This document shows positions 8,105 to 16,440 of a DNA stretch of 64,000 bases, piece after piece. A program made the translations under genes and the position numbers. The stretch's first letter is position 1. Each line of letters begins with the position of its first letter. Under the pieces are notes generated by a model that worked only from the letters and a program-made list of their open reading frames with translations, made no database searches and was not told the origin of the DNA. Origin of the DNA: Bacillus infantis (GTDB taxonomy: Bacteria; Bacillota; Bacilli; Bacillales; Cytobacillaceae); the NCBI RefSeq assembly GCF_020171945.1, contig NZ_JAIVAP010000018.1, forward strand, positions 25,521 to 89,520, written 5' to 3'.

Positions 8105-8132
8105 AAAAAAACGGCCATCCAGGGGCCGTTTT
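8105..8132 (-). terminator. Terminator of the DedA gene
   Basis: Reverse strand ACGGCC, CCTGGAT loop, GGCCGT, then TTTTTT. Confidence 0.8.
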
Positions 8133-8135
8133 CGA

Positions 8136-8717
8136 TCAGACAGTTTTTTTCTTTTTGCGCATAACCAGATAGATGATATACACGATGACGATCAGGGCGC
8201 CGCCTACGAGTGTAAGCATCCCGAAGTTCTCTTCAATGAATGGACGCGCCTGGGCGCCAAGCACCATAATAAGGGCAGCTTCAAGAAAGAAGCGGGCTCC
8301 TCTGCCTATGATGGACCAGATGACGAGGGTCCGGAGCCGCACTGTTGTAATGCCGGCAAATATGGTGAACACTTTATAAGGAATTGGGGTAAAGCCTGCG
8401 ATAAGGATGGCTACTGGCCCGTATTTATTGAAATAGTTCTCGACTTTCTGGATTCTTTCTTCGGAGATGATGAACCGCAAAACAGGGCGGCCCAGTTTTT
8501 TTCCAATGAACCATCCGAGAATGGCGCCCAGGACGGATGCCACGGTTGTAATGAACGCATACCAGATGACGCGGTCCGGATTGGAAATGCCCATTGGGAT
8601 TAAAAGTACATCCGGAGGGATAGGGAAGAAGGATGAGTCGGCAAAGGATACAAAAAACAATCCAAAGATACCATACTCCATAAGCCATTCTTCAATCGTG
8701 TGAATCAGTTCTGACAT
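8136..8717 (-). CDS. DedA family membrane protein
   Basis: 193 residues. Typical DedA/SNARE-associated features: FFVSFADSSFFPIPPDVLLIP near residues 20-42, GAILGWFIGKKLGRPVL near 65, and the second re-entrant motif IAGFTPIPYKVFTIFAG near 105-122 followed by GRGARFFLEA. DedA proteins are membrane proteins linked to lipid flipping and membrane homeostasis in bacteria; YqaA-like members are similar in size. ATG 8717 has GGAGATCC upstream. It is transcribed alone with its own terminator. Exact substrate unknown. Confidence 0.9.
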   Translation of the reverse strand: MSELIHTIEEWLMEYGIFGLFFVSFADSSFFPIPPDVLLIPMGISNPDRVIWYAFITTVASVLGAILGWFIGKKLGRPVLRFIISEERIQKVENYFNKYGPVAILIAGFTPIPYKVFTIFAGITTVRLRTLVIWSIIGRGARFFLEAALIMVLGAQARPFIEENFGMLTLVGGALIVIVYIIYLVMRKKKKTV

Positions 8718-8868
8718 AACGGATCTCCTTTAGCAGCTTCGTTAAATATCCTCAAGCCCCCTTGCACAGAGCTGAAGGACAGCACACGAGAAGTATATCA
8801 TTTACTGTCTGCCAAGTCATGCAGGAGTCCGGTAATTACATTAATTTTCATAAACAGGCAAGGGAGCT

Positions 8869-9522
8869 TTACCGCTGGCCGGCTGATCCGGCTTTTCTTG
8901 TAGTGGTCAAGAATAATAGGGTATACAGCTGCCTTGCAAGAAGATAAATGAATGCCCCGATCAGGATGGCGAACAGGTCGAGCCAGAGCCCATTCTGGTA
9001 TCTTTCAGGCTGCTTGAACCAGTCAAGGGATGTCAATCCCGAGATAAAAGCAGCCGGGACGAGGATGACCACCCAGGGGCTCTGCAGCCACTTCACTTTA
9101 TAAGCCTGTGACACAGCTTCATACAATATCTCTGCGATCCCTGCCAGGAAGAACACAAGCATATAAGTGGTAAAAAGGTAGCCTGGTTCCAGGCCGAACT
9201 CATACTGCGGGTTATAATACACCATAGCCTCGTATGATAGGAGATGAAGGGCAGCCGTCAAAAAAATCGTGCTGAAGAGGAACCTGACTATTTTATAAAA
9301 AGGAAAAACGGCCTTCTTCAGCTCAGAGCTGATACTTTTTTCATTCCCGAAGCATCTGATAGCTTCCCCGGCTGCTTCTTCCTCGGACCAGCCGAAGGCC
9401 ATCAGCTCTTTTGCATGCTCTTCAAGATGGGAGGTCATCTCAAGCCTCAGTTCTTCCCGTTCAGCATTGTCCATCGGCAGCCCATCAATGATATTATCAA
9501 TATATTGATCGATTATCTTCAT
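8869..9522 (-). CDS. Membrane protein with N-terminal HAAS / permease prefix domain
   Basis: 217 residues. Residues 1-70 (YIDNIIDGLPMDNAEREEL, EMTSHLEEHAKELMAFGWSE, EEAAGEAIRCFGNEKSISSE) match the helical HAAS signalling domain found in proteins paired with PadR repressors; the rest has about four membrane helices. Its start overlaps the PadR stop by 4 bp (ATGA), so the two are translationally coupled. The family is thought to pass membrane or antibiotic stress signals, but no ligand is known. No terminator is obvious downstream. Confidence 0.75.
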   Translation of the reverse strand: MKIIDQYIDNIIDGLPMDNAEREELRLEMTSHLEEHAKELMAFGWSEEEAAGEAIRCFGNEKSISSELKKAVFPFYKIVRFLFSTIFLTAALHLLSYEAMVYYNPQYEFGLEPGYLFTTYMLVFFLAGIAEILYEAVSQAYKVKWLQSPWVVILVPAAFISGLTSLDWFKQPERYQNGLWLDLFAILIGAFIYLLARQLYTLLFLTTTRKAGSAGQR

Positions 9523-9845
9523 GAGTAGCCCTCCGAAAATTTGTGGATCAAATCACTGATCTTGTTCCAGTTTTTGAGCTTTTTGCGCAATTCTTTGCGG
9601 CCGTCTTCAGTGATGCTGTAATACTTCCGCCTGCTGGCTTCAAGCTCCTGATGCCAGTAGGAAGTGATAAATCCTTTTGCCTCCAGCCGCTTGAGAGCCG
9701 GATAGAGAGTTCCTTCATTCATGCTGTATGCTTCATCGCTTTTTTTGCGGATTTCCTTTGTCATTTCATATCCATAGCTATCTTTTTCAGAAAGAAGGGA
9801 TAATAAAAGTATATCGATGCTTCCTTTTAAAAGTTCTTTATCCAC
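9519..9845 (-). CDS. PadR family transcriptional regulator
   Basis: 108 residues from a GTG at 9845, eight bases after GGGGG; longer frames upstream run through the operator and lack ribosome sites. The winged-helix PadR signature is complete: KGSIDILLLSLLSEKDSYGY, EGTLYPALKRLEAKGFI, SRRKYYSITEDGRKEL. PadR proteins repress their own operon and an adjacent membrane-stress gene. A dyad at 9871-9898 just upstream is the likely binding site. It forms a two-gene unit with the HAAS protein. Confidence 0.9.
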   Translation of the reverse strand: MDKELLKGSIDILLLSLLSEKDSYGYEMTKEIRKKSDEAYSMNEGTLYPALKRLEAKGFITSYWHQELEASRRKYYSITEDGRKELRKKLKNWNKISDLIHKFSEGYS

Positions 9846-9870
9846 AAAGTGTACCCCCAGATTCATTTGT

Positions 9871-9898
9871 ATACATTGTACTTCAATGTACATTGTAT
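9871..9898. promoter_or_regulatory. Probable PadR operator
   Basis: Imperfect dyad built around TGTAC-TTCAAT-GTACA with ATACA and TGTAT on the outside, just upstream of the PadR start. The ATGTAC/GTACAT arrangement is typical of PadR sites. It lies about 70 bases from the divergent TauE gene, so both could be affected. Confidence 0.6.
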
Positions 9899-9968
9899 TA
9901 CAAGGTAAAGGGCAAAGGGTGATGAAATCAGTTACAATGGGTATAGAGATAACCAAAGGAGTTTTTAT

Positions 9969-10826
9969 ATGGAATATCTACTTTTCTTATTGCTTGGCGG
10001 AGTGATCAGCGTCCTGTCCGGCTTCTTTGGAGTAGGAGGAGGATTCATCCTGACGCCTGTACTGCTATTGATCGGGTTTGCGCCTCTTGAGGCGATTGCC
10101 ACCAGTCTTTTTTTCTCGATTGGCACTTCTTTGTCAGGGATCGGCGCCCATTTCCGCCTGAAAAATATACTATGGAAGGAAGGCGCAATACTTGGGGTGA
10201 GCGGTATGCTTGCCACCCAGGCTGCCAAGCCGCTGGTGCTGTTACTGAGTGAAAAGGGGCTTGATGCAACCGTTATACCGGCATGCTATATTGTATTGCT
10301 TTCCTATTTCGCGTTCACCATGTTCCGTCAGGGCAAAAAGTCAAATGAACAGTCCCATGAGGGCAGGCCATCCCTTGCGCGAATGCTGCTGATCGGATTT
10401 TCAGGCGGTTTTGTTTCGGCAGCTTTAGGTGTTGGGGGAGGATTCATCATGGTTCCCCTGTCGATTGCCTTCCTGGGATTGCAGCCGAGAAAGGCAGTAG
10501 GGACAAGCCTGTTTGCAGTCCTGCTGATTGTAAGCACTGGATTCCTATCGTATGCATCTGCTGTGGAGATCAGCTATCTGACTGCCATCCTGCTTGTTGC
10601 CGGCGGCCTTGTCGGATCACAGGCTGGCGCATGGCTGACCAATTTTTATAAAAATAAGGACATCAGTCTGCTGCTTTCAGGATTGTATGTCGCGACTCTC
10701 CTAAGCGTCGTTTTCAAGCTGGTCCATCACAATCTGATCGGAATTGTCCTGCTAAGCCTTTTTATTGCTTACTTCTTTTTCCTGTCCCTGTCGAAGATCA
10801 TCAGGAAGAAGGAAGCAGAAGCATAA
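9969..10826 (+). CDS. TauE/SafE family sulfite/organosulfonate exporter-like membrane protein
   Basis: 285 residues with about eight membrane helices in two repeats, each beginning with the family motif: GFFGVGGGFILTPVLLLIGF near residue 18 and AALGVGGGFIMVPLSIAFLG near 155. TauE/SafE proteins move small organic or sulfur anions across the cytoplasmic membrane; substrate here unknown. ATG 9969 follows AAAGGAG with a 7-base spacer. Single gene with a strong terminator at 10839, convergent to argS. Confidence 0.88.
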   Translation: MEYLLFLLLGGVISVLSGFFGVGGGFILTPVLLLIGFAPLEAIATSLFFSIGTSLSGIGAHFRLKNILWKEGAILGVSGMLATQAAKPLVLLLSEKGLDATVIPACYIVLLSYFAFTMFRQGKKSNEQSHEGRPSLARMLLIGFSGGFVSAALGVGGGFIMVPLSIAFLGLQPRKAVGTSLFAVLLIVSTGFLSYASAVEISYLTAILLVAGGLVGSQAGAWLTNFYKNKDISLLLSGLYVATLLSVVFKLVHHNLIGIVLLSLFIAYFFFLSLSKIIRKKEAEA

Positions 10827-10838
10827 AAGCAGGAGGGG

Positions 10839-10866
10839 GGAGGGCGTCTTGCCCTCCTCTTTTTTA
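10839..10866 (+). terminator. Terminator after the TauE gene
   Basis: GGAGGGC-GTCTT-GCCCTCC followed by TCTTTTTT; overlaps the argS stop codon on the other strand. Confidence 0.85.
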
Positions 10867-12552
10867 CATTTTCTTTGGCGACGCAATCCCAAGCAGCCTC
10901 AGTCCTTCCTCCATGACAAGAGAAGCAGCCCGGACAAGGCTGAGTCTTGTCTCAAGCCCCGGCGTATCATCCAGTATCCGGATCTGCCCATAATATTTAT
11001 TGAAACTCTGTGCCACATTGATGATATATTTGGCAATCACTGAAGGCGAATAATGCTTATGGGCTTCTTCAATCTTCCCGGGAAAAAGGCTGAGCTGCTT
11101 GAGCAGATCCCAGCTGTATGGGTCGCTGAGCCCCTGCTCCATTTTGCCGGCTGTCCCGGCCTTTTGAAGGATGGAGTGTGCCCTGGCATTTGTGTACTGG
11201 ATATAAGGACCGGTTTCACCTTCAAAGGTGAGCATCTCGTCCAATGAGAATTCGATATGGTTGAGGCGGTCGTTTTTTAAATCGTGAAAAAGGACAGCGC
11301 CGATGCCGACAGCGGCAGCAGTTTCTTCCTTCTGCTCATGCGAAGGATTTTTAAGGCAGATATTTTGATATGCCAGATCGACCGCTTCTTTCAAAACATC
11401 TTCGAGCAGGACAACTCTTCCTTTTCTCGTCGACATTTTCTTTCCGTCTTTCAGGTAGAGGCCGAAAGGTATATGATGCATATTATCTGCCCACTGGAAG
11501 CCAAGCTTATTCAGAACCAGCTTCAGCTGCCTGAAGTGAACTGACTGCTCCTGGCCGACGATGTACAGGCTTTCGGAAAAGTGATAGGTTTCTTGCCGGA
11601 AGATCGCAGCGGCCAGATCGCGGGTTGCATACAGGGTCGCTCCATCCGATTTCTTGATCAGGCAGGGAGGGAGGCCGTGTTCTTCCAAGTGAACCACCTC
11701 TGCTCCATGGGATTGGGCGAGGAGGTTTTGGGACTGGAGGAGCTCTACGGCTTTTTCCATTTTATCGTTGTAAAAGGCCTCTCCGTTATAGGAATCAAAA
11801 GAGATGCCCAAAAGATCATAGATCCGGTTGAACTCTTTCAATGATTCCTCCCTGAACCAGCTCCATAGCGCAAAAGCCTCTTCATTACCCTGTTCAAGCT
11901 TCCTGAACCAGCGGCGCGCTTCGTTTTCGAGATCAGGATCTTTCTCTGCCTCCTCATGGAAACGGATGTAAAGCTTAAACAGTTCAGCGATCGGATTTTC
12001 TTTTACGGTGCCGGGGCTGCCCCATTTTTTATAGGCGGTAATCAGCTTGCCGAATTGGGTTCCCCAATCGCCGAGATGGTTGATCCTGATGACTTCATAG
12101 CCGCATTTTTCAGCAATCAGGCTGATGCTGTTTCCGATGACTGTTGAACGCAGATGGCCCATTGAAAACGGCTTGGCGATATTGGGGGCTGAGAAATCGA
12201 TAGTGATAGTCTTTCCTGTGCCGGTGGCGCTATTGCCGTAGAGGGAGCCGGCTTCAAGAAGGACCTGCAGGATCTTCAAGCCAACTTTCTCCTTCGAGAG
12301 AAAAATATTCAGGTACGGGCCATGTGCCTCTGCCCGGTCAATGAGGCTGTGCTGCAGCTTTCCAGCGGCTTCAGCAGCTATCACTGCAGGCGCCTGCTTC
12401 ATTTTTTTTGCAAGGGTGAAGCAGGGAAATGCGAGGTCGCCGTGCGCCGTATTCTTTGGCACTTCAATCAAGCCGGCAAGCTCAGCAGCTGTGAGCCGGC
12501 CTTCAAACAGTTCCATAAGTGCTTCAGTAAAAATGGCTTTCAGTTTGATCAT
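10864..12552 (-). CDS. argS: Arginyl-tRNA synthetase (T-box regulated copy)
   Basis: 562 residues, the usual ArgRS length. N-terminal tRNA-binding domain ends near PKNTAHGDLAFPCFTLAK; the HIGH box is APNIAKPFSMGHLRST and the KMSK-like loop is DGKKMSTRKG; the C-terminal anticodon-binding helices end ASLVMEEGLRLLGIASP. It charges tRNA-Arg with arginine using ATP. The true start is ATG 12552, behind GGAAGGAGA; the frame continues upstream to 12810 only through the T-box leader. It differs at the N-terminus from B. subtilis ArgS as I remember it and resembles the second ArgRS of some Bacillus, so another argS may exist elsewhere. Regulated by uncharged tRNA-Arg. Confidence 0.93.
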   Translation of the reverse strand: MIKLKAIFTEALMELFEGRLTAAELAGLIEVPKNTAHGDLAFPCFTLAKKMKQAPAVIAAEAAGKLQHSLIDRAEAHGPYLNIFLSKEKVGLKILQVLLEAGSLYGNSATGTGKTITIDFSAPNIAKPFSMGHLRSTVIGNSISLIAEKCGYEVIRINHLGDWGTQFGKLITAYKKWGSPGTVKENPIAELFKLYIRFHEEAEKDPDLENEARRWFRKLEQGNEEAFALWSWFREESLKEFNRIYDLLGISFDSYNGEAFYNDKMEKAVELLQSQNLLAQSHGAEVVHLEEHGLPPCLIKKSDGATLYATRDLAAAIFRQETYHFSESLYIVGQEQSVHFRQLKLVLNKLGFQWADNMHHIPFGLYLKDGKKMSTRKGRVVLLEDVLKEAVDLAYQNICLKNPSHEQKEETAAAVGIGAVLFHDLKNDRLNHIEFSLDEMLTFEGETGPYIQYTNARAHSILQKAGTAGKMEQGLSDPYSWDLLKQLSLFPGKIEEAHKHYSPSVIAKYIINVAQSFNKYYGQIRILDDTPGLETRLSLVRAASLVMEEGLRLLGIASPKKM

Positions 12553-12586
12553 GGATCTTTCTCCTTCCAGTTGTTTTGATTGAACG

Positions 12587-12624
12587 CAAAAAAGCCCGCC
12601 TCTTATAAAAGAGACGAGCCTGTT
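12587..12624 (-). terminator. T-box attenuator terminator of argS
   Basis: Reverse strand AGGCTCGTCTCTT...AAGAGGCGGGCTTTTTT, directly after the TGGCACCGCGG T-box. Confidence 0.85.
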
Positions 12625-12830
12625 ATACCCGCGGTGCCACTCTGATTGTCCATAGGACCTCTTGAAATGATAACGGGGGATTTCCCCGGCAGGACCTACT
12701 TTGACTTTCGGCCCGGCATCTCCGAAGTGCGCTTCATAAAGGGGTCCCTGCAGGCTTTCACCATCCCTGCATCGCTTCAGGGGACGGCCCTTTACTACTC
12801 TCTTCATCATTGATTGAATATATCGCTGCG
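12587..12830 (-). promoter_or_regulatory. T-box leader, Arg-specific
   Basis: Reverse strand shows the conserved T-box AGAGTGGCACCGCGG (12626-12640 region) before the attenuator, preceded by a long structured stem I. In the specifier region, GAAGCGCACTTCGG offers the codon CGC (12729-12731) followed by A, an arginine codon, agreeing with the downstream argS. Uncharged tRNA-Arg should stabilise the antiterminator and allow transcription. Confidence 0.88.
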
Positions 12831-12845
12831 TTGAATATTAAACGT

Positions 12846-12873
12846 ATTATAACCTATAGTATTAAAATTGCAA
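12846..12873 (-). promoter_or_regulatory. Promoter of the argS leader
   Basis: Reverse strand TTGCAA, 16-bp spacer, TATAAT; sits just past the rodA-like stop codon at 12876. Confidence 0.65.
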
Positions 12874-12875
12874 GA

Positions 12876-14048
12876 CTATTGTGAATCGGAAGAAAACATA
12901 TAGGTTTTATGATGGAAGCGGATGCTGAAGATCAAACCCATTGCAAACATATTGCCCATCAGCGAGCTTCCTCCATAGCTGATGAATGGAAGCGGAATCC
13001 CTGTGATCGGCAGCAGCTGTATGGTCATGCCGATGTTCTGGAACACATGAAAGGTGATCATACTGATGATCCCTGTACAAATATAAGTATTATATGGATC
13101 CTTGGTTTCCATGGCCGTCTTGGTCAAATGATAGATTAAGAGGAAAAAAAGGCTGATGACGACGCTTGCCCCAAGGAACCCATATTCCTCTCCGATGACA
13201 CTGAAGATGAAATCGGAATGATTATCGGGAATATTGACCTGCCTGTCGCCGACTCCTTTTCCGGTAATAAGGCCGGAGCCAATCGCCTGGAGCGAGCGCA
13301 GCAGCTGGAGGCCGGCAGACTGCCCGTAGCTCTCGGGATCGAGCCACGAATAGATCCGGTCAAACTGGTAAGGATCGACCTTCAGATATTTTTCAATGAT
13401 ACTTGGCGCCCAGATAACCAGGTAAAGGATGCTGGCAGCAAGACCGATGCCTGTGCTGTAGATGGGCAGCAGAATCTTCCATGAAATCCCGGAGACAAAG
13501 ATGATTCCGAGCATGATGGCAATGATGACGAGGGCAGTTCCCAAATCCTGAACAATAATGAGTCCGAGCGGCAAAGCGGTCACAGCACCAAGCTTGATCA
13601 GAAGATAAAAGTCGGTTTTCAGTGTTTTCTGGACAAATTTCTCGTGATGGGAGGCGATCAGCTTGCTGAGCGCCATGATCAGGAATACTTTAACAAACTC
13701 GGATGGCTGGATCGAACCGACGCCGGGGATGACAAACCAGCTTTTTGCCCCTTTGATTACAGGGGCGATACTGTCAGGGGCGAGAGCCAGCGCCACAAGC
13801 AGGAGTATGCCGAAAGCATAAAGAATCCAGGAAAGCTTCCTGAACTGGTCGCTGTCGAAATACATGGTCACACCCGCGATAAAGGCACCGACACCATACC
13901 AGAAAATCTGCATGAGCAAGAAATTTTTATCATATTGCTGCAAGGTTTGGGCGCTGTAAATCGCTGTACAGCTGACTATGGCAAATAACAGCAGCAGAAA
14001 GCTCAGCGTCCAGTCAAAACGGTCGGAAGGCTTAAGTGAACGATCCAT
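12876..14048 (-). CDS. FtsW/RodA/SpoVE family peptidoglycan polymerase
   Basis: About 390 residues with ten membrane helices. Family landmarks: SWFVIPGVGSIQPSEFVKV near residue 110, IVQDLGTALVI near 165, the SEDS loop LLRSLQAIGSGLITGKG near 260, and C-terminal GIPLPFISYGGSSL. SEDS proteins polymerise lipid II into glycan strands with a class B PBP; this one looks RodA-like, i.e. elongation, though SpoVE-type roles cannot be excluded. Start ATG 14048 (MDRSLKPSD) follows CAGGGTG; ATG 14069 in frame has no ribosome site. Monocistronic. Confidence 0.88.
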   Translation of the reverse strand: MDRSLKPSDRFDWTLSFLLLLFAIVSCTAIYSAQTLQQYDKNFLLMQIFWYGVGAFIAGVTMYFDSDQFRKLSWILYAFGILLLVALALAPDSIAPVIKGAKSWFVIPGVGSIQPSEFVKVFLIMALSKLIASHHEKFVQKTLKTDFYLLIKLGAVTALPLGLIIVQDLGTALVIIAIMLGIIFVSGISWKILLPIYSTGIGLAASILYLVIWAPSIIEKYLKVDPYQFDRIYSWLDPESYGQSAGLQLLRSLQAIGSGLITGKGVGDRQVNIPDNHSDFIFSVIGEEYGFLGASVVISLFFLLIYHLTKTAMETKDPYNTYICTGIISMITFHVFQNIGMTIQLLPITGIPLPFISYGGSSLMGNMFAMGLIFSIRFHHKTYMFSSDSQ

Positions 14049-14580
14049 TAAAAATACACCCTGTTTCATTTCAGTTTGGCCATTGTTTATATTTAAAGCT
14101 GTCCTGCTTCTGAGAGTATCTGCAGGATAGGCAAGTGGATTTTGGCGAAAGTCCGGATAATTTTATAAGCATGTAAAGATTGTCATTAATATAGACGTTT
14201 ATGGCGGGTATATTGTTTCCTTAAAAGGGGAATTTTTCAATATCGATAGGAAAAATAGAGTATATAAGTTGATCAGGCTTTTCTGCTCCATCTGCTGATG
14301 CTTTATTGGAAATGGGTTAGTGCCGTTATTTTTACATTATACGGGTGACCATAAATTGGAAATAGTCTGCTGATTTATATTTTTATTAAAACTAAGAAAT
14401 TTTCAATGTTTTTTGCTAAAATAGGGATATTGTATCCGGACGGGCATGGCAGCTGAAGCGTGAAGAATGGCTGTGCACTATAATTGATCAGAAGATGCTT
14501 AAAAACTTCGACAACTGTTCAGCCCCGCGCTCCATCGGCTCAGAAATCATCTTTTTTATTTTTATTCGGAGGTTCTGCTA
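14049..14580. other. Intergenic region with a long leader of the 14581 gene
   Basis: About 530 bases, A/T rich to 14430, then G/C richer up to the next gene. No credible gene or terminator was identified. The last 130 bases precede a TTG start with a good ribosome site and could be an untranslated leader. Confidence 0.5.
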
Positions 14581-15357
14581 TTGAAAAAGAATCATAACAG
14601 CTCGCGTGATCTCATATATGTCCACTTAAACGAACAGGAAAATTATGTGATGTCTTACGGCATTGAATTTGAGGAATTTGCCCGTTCACTGTCAGATGTG
14701 ATGGCCAATCTCCTGCTTTTGAAGCACAGGTTTGATGATGGTGAATTCAATATGCATACACTTCTGGAGTATGTTCCGTATGAAAAGCTGAATAAGCTGA
14801 TTTCGGATGATGTCTACAACTATGGCGACTTCTGCTGGATCGATTTTGAGGAGCTGGAAGGGCTGAACGAGCTTCCTGGCCAGGCCATTGCAGAGCTATT
14901 GTATCTGGGACACCTGAAGGAGCACCTGAAAGCGCCATTTTATAACTATCTTGGCAACCGCTTTGTGTATCTGGCCCATGATGACGGCTGGTATAACAAG
15001 ACCTATTACCGGGACATGGCCGATTTTTACCGCCTGCTGAGCCAGCTGATCCCCGAGAAGCTGAGCGAAATCAAGCCGGAAAAATCACTCCTCGGCCTGC
15101 GGAAGAAAGGTTCCTTCCCGCCGGTGCCGCAAGAGGCCATTTCCTACATGAAAGATATGATGAGGGAAGGGGCCGTCATCTCCATCAGACAAACCGATCA
15201 AAATCGTGCGCGGATTGAAATCCCCATCTGGGTAATCGGCGATTTTGCCAATATGGACGACATGTACGAAGAATACGAAAGCATCGCAAAAGAAAAATGC
15301 GAAGCCAAGCTCGTTTTTGATAAAAAAACACGAGAATGGAAGCTGTATGCGAGATGA
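14581..15357 (+). CDS. Uncharacterised conserved-looking soluble protein
   Basis: 258 residues starting at TTG 14581 after CGGAGG (8-base spacer). No signal peptide or membrane helix. The sequence is rich in aromatic and acidic residues (YVMSYGIEFEEFARSLSDVM, FCWIDFEELEGLNELPGQAI, FVYLAHDDGWYNKTYYRDM) and ends with a short alpha/beta part (RIEIPIWVIGDFANMDDMYEEY). I do not recognise the family. The coding quality (codon use, ribosome site, own terminator at 15361) supports a real gene. It stands alone between rodA-like and trmB-like genes, which gives no functional clue. Confidence 0.8.
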   Translation: MKKNHNSSRDLIYVHLNEQENYVMSYGIEFEEFARSLSDVMANLLLLKHRFDDGEFNMHTLLEYVPYEKLNKLISDDVYNYGDFCWIDFEELEGLNELPGQAIAELLYLGHLKEHLKAPFYNYLGNRFVYLAHDDGWYNKTYYRDMADFYRLLSQLIPEKLSEIKPEKSLLGLRKKGSFPPVPQEAISYMKDMMREGAVISIRQTDQNRARIEIPIWVIGDFANMDDMYEEYESIAKEKCEAKLVFDKKTREWKLYAR

Positions 15358-15360
15358 GGA

Positions 15361-15395
15361 AAGCCCGGCAGAAGTGCCGGGCTTTTGTTTTTTTT
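15361..15395 (+). terminator. Terminator after the 14581 gene
   Basis: AAGCCCGGCA-GAAG-TGCCGGGCTT followed by a T-rich run. Confidence 0.9.
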
Positions 15396-15546
15396 GTGGA
15401 ATCTTAATTTTGATGTAGAGGGTGCCAGTGAGCAGACTAAGACCCTCTAAAAGAGTTTTAACAAAACAGAGGGTGCCAGTGTCCGTTCACTCTTCTGCAC
15501 CTCAAATCCCCCGTTAACCGAAAGATACCCGCACTCCGCCTCGCCC

Positions 15547-16305
15547 CTAATACCGCAATTTCAAAAGAACATCCCGGACCGCTTTATCCTCCATGATCGT
15601 ATCTTTATATTTCTGTGTAATTTCGGTAAGGGCGACATCATGGTAGAAGAACTCAGCGAAAAATTTCACGAGCGGTCTTGAGCGGGTCGTGATGGCATTC
15701 CATTTGCCGGCTTCCATGCCGGCGAACAGCATTTCTTCTTCGTCGATGATGGCAATCCTGCTTCTTTCGAGTGTTTCGTGATGCTTATCCGGAATCAGGA
15801 CCGAGACGGACGGAAGGCTTGTTTCGATTTTTCCGATAGTGTGGACATGGATGCTGACACCGGCTTCATGCTTTTGTTCAAGCACCTCCGTGTATTTCTG
15901 AAGATCATCACCCCAGGCAGAGATGATGATTTTTCTTTCCGCCCTGCCGAGCATTTCCTCCAGCAGGGAAAGGATGGAGTGATTATCCTTCAAGGTCCAC
16001 ACCCGGTCATCCGCGACAGGTTTTTTGACAGCTGCCTCCCGCAGCTCCTGGACGCTGGTTTCGAAGTCTGCTTTCAGCCTGCTGATCACCGATTCTACGG
16101 GAAGGGCGGTGTACAAGCGCTTTTTCTCTACGGTCGTTTCGAGGATGATGCCCTTCTCAGCCAGGCGGTGAAGCACTTCATACACCTTTGAGCGGGGGAC
16201 GGCAGAGAGCTTGACGATCCCCGTGGCGTCCAGCGGCTGGTCCGCGGAAATAAGCGCCTGATAAATTTGGCTTTCATATTGGGTAAATCCGAATTGTTGC
16301 AGCAT
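15547..16305 (-). CDS. TrmB family transcriptional regulator
   Basis: 252 residues. N-terminal winged helix of the TrmB type: LQQFGFTQYESQIYQALISA, AVPRSKVYEVLHRLAEKGII, followed by a coiled linker and a C-terminal effector domain (KIIISAWGDDLQKYTEVLEQ, FAGMEAGKWNAITTRSRPLV). TrmB regulators are commonest in archaea, where they sense sugars, but occur in Bacillaceae. It is divergent from an MFS transporter, with a perfect palindrome between them at 16401-16422, so it most likely controls that transporter and itself. Ligand unknown. Confidence 0.87.
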   Translation of the reverse strand: MLQQFGFTQYESQIYQALISADQPLDATGIVKLSAVPRSKVYEVLHRLAEKGIILETTVEKKRLYTALPVESVISRLKADFETSVQELREAAVKKPVADDRVWTLKDNHSILSLLEEMLGRAERKIIISAWGDDLQKYTEVLEQKHEAGVSIHVHTIGKIETSLPSVSVLIPDKHHETLERSRIAIIDEEEMLFAGMEAGKWNAITTRSRPLVKFFAEFFYHDVALTEITQKYKDTIMEDKAVRDVLLKLRY

Positions 16306-16400
16306 AATTGGACTCCTGAGTCAGTTTTTCCTTAATAATAGCATATCTTTTCCGCCAAATCGCACTGGGAAAAATAACACTTGCACCTTACTCTATAAAA

Positions 16401-16422
16401 AGTTACCATTGTGGTGGTAACT
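16401..16422. promoter_or_regulatory. Palindromic operator between trmB-like and MFS genes
   Basis: AGTTACCA-TTGTGG-TGGTAACT, a perfect 8-bp inverted repeat 18 bases upstream of the MFS start codon. Likely site of the divergent TrmB regulator. Confidence 0.7.
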
Positions 16423-16440
16423 AATTGAGAGGTGTATAAA

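Noticed and set aside
12553..12810. N-terminal extension of ArgRS from an upstream in-frame start
   Set aside because: The extension is a translation of the T-box leader and attenuator; ATG 12552 has a proper ribosome site and gives the normal length.
14190..14215. Sigma-B promoter (GTTTAT ... GGGTAT)
   Set aside because: The two hexamers are only three bases apart; no correctly spaced -35.
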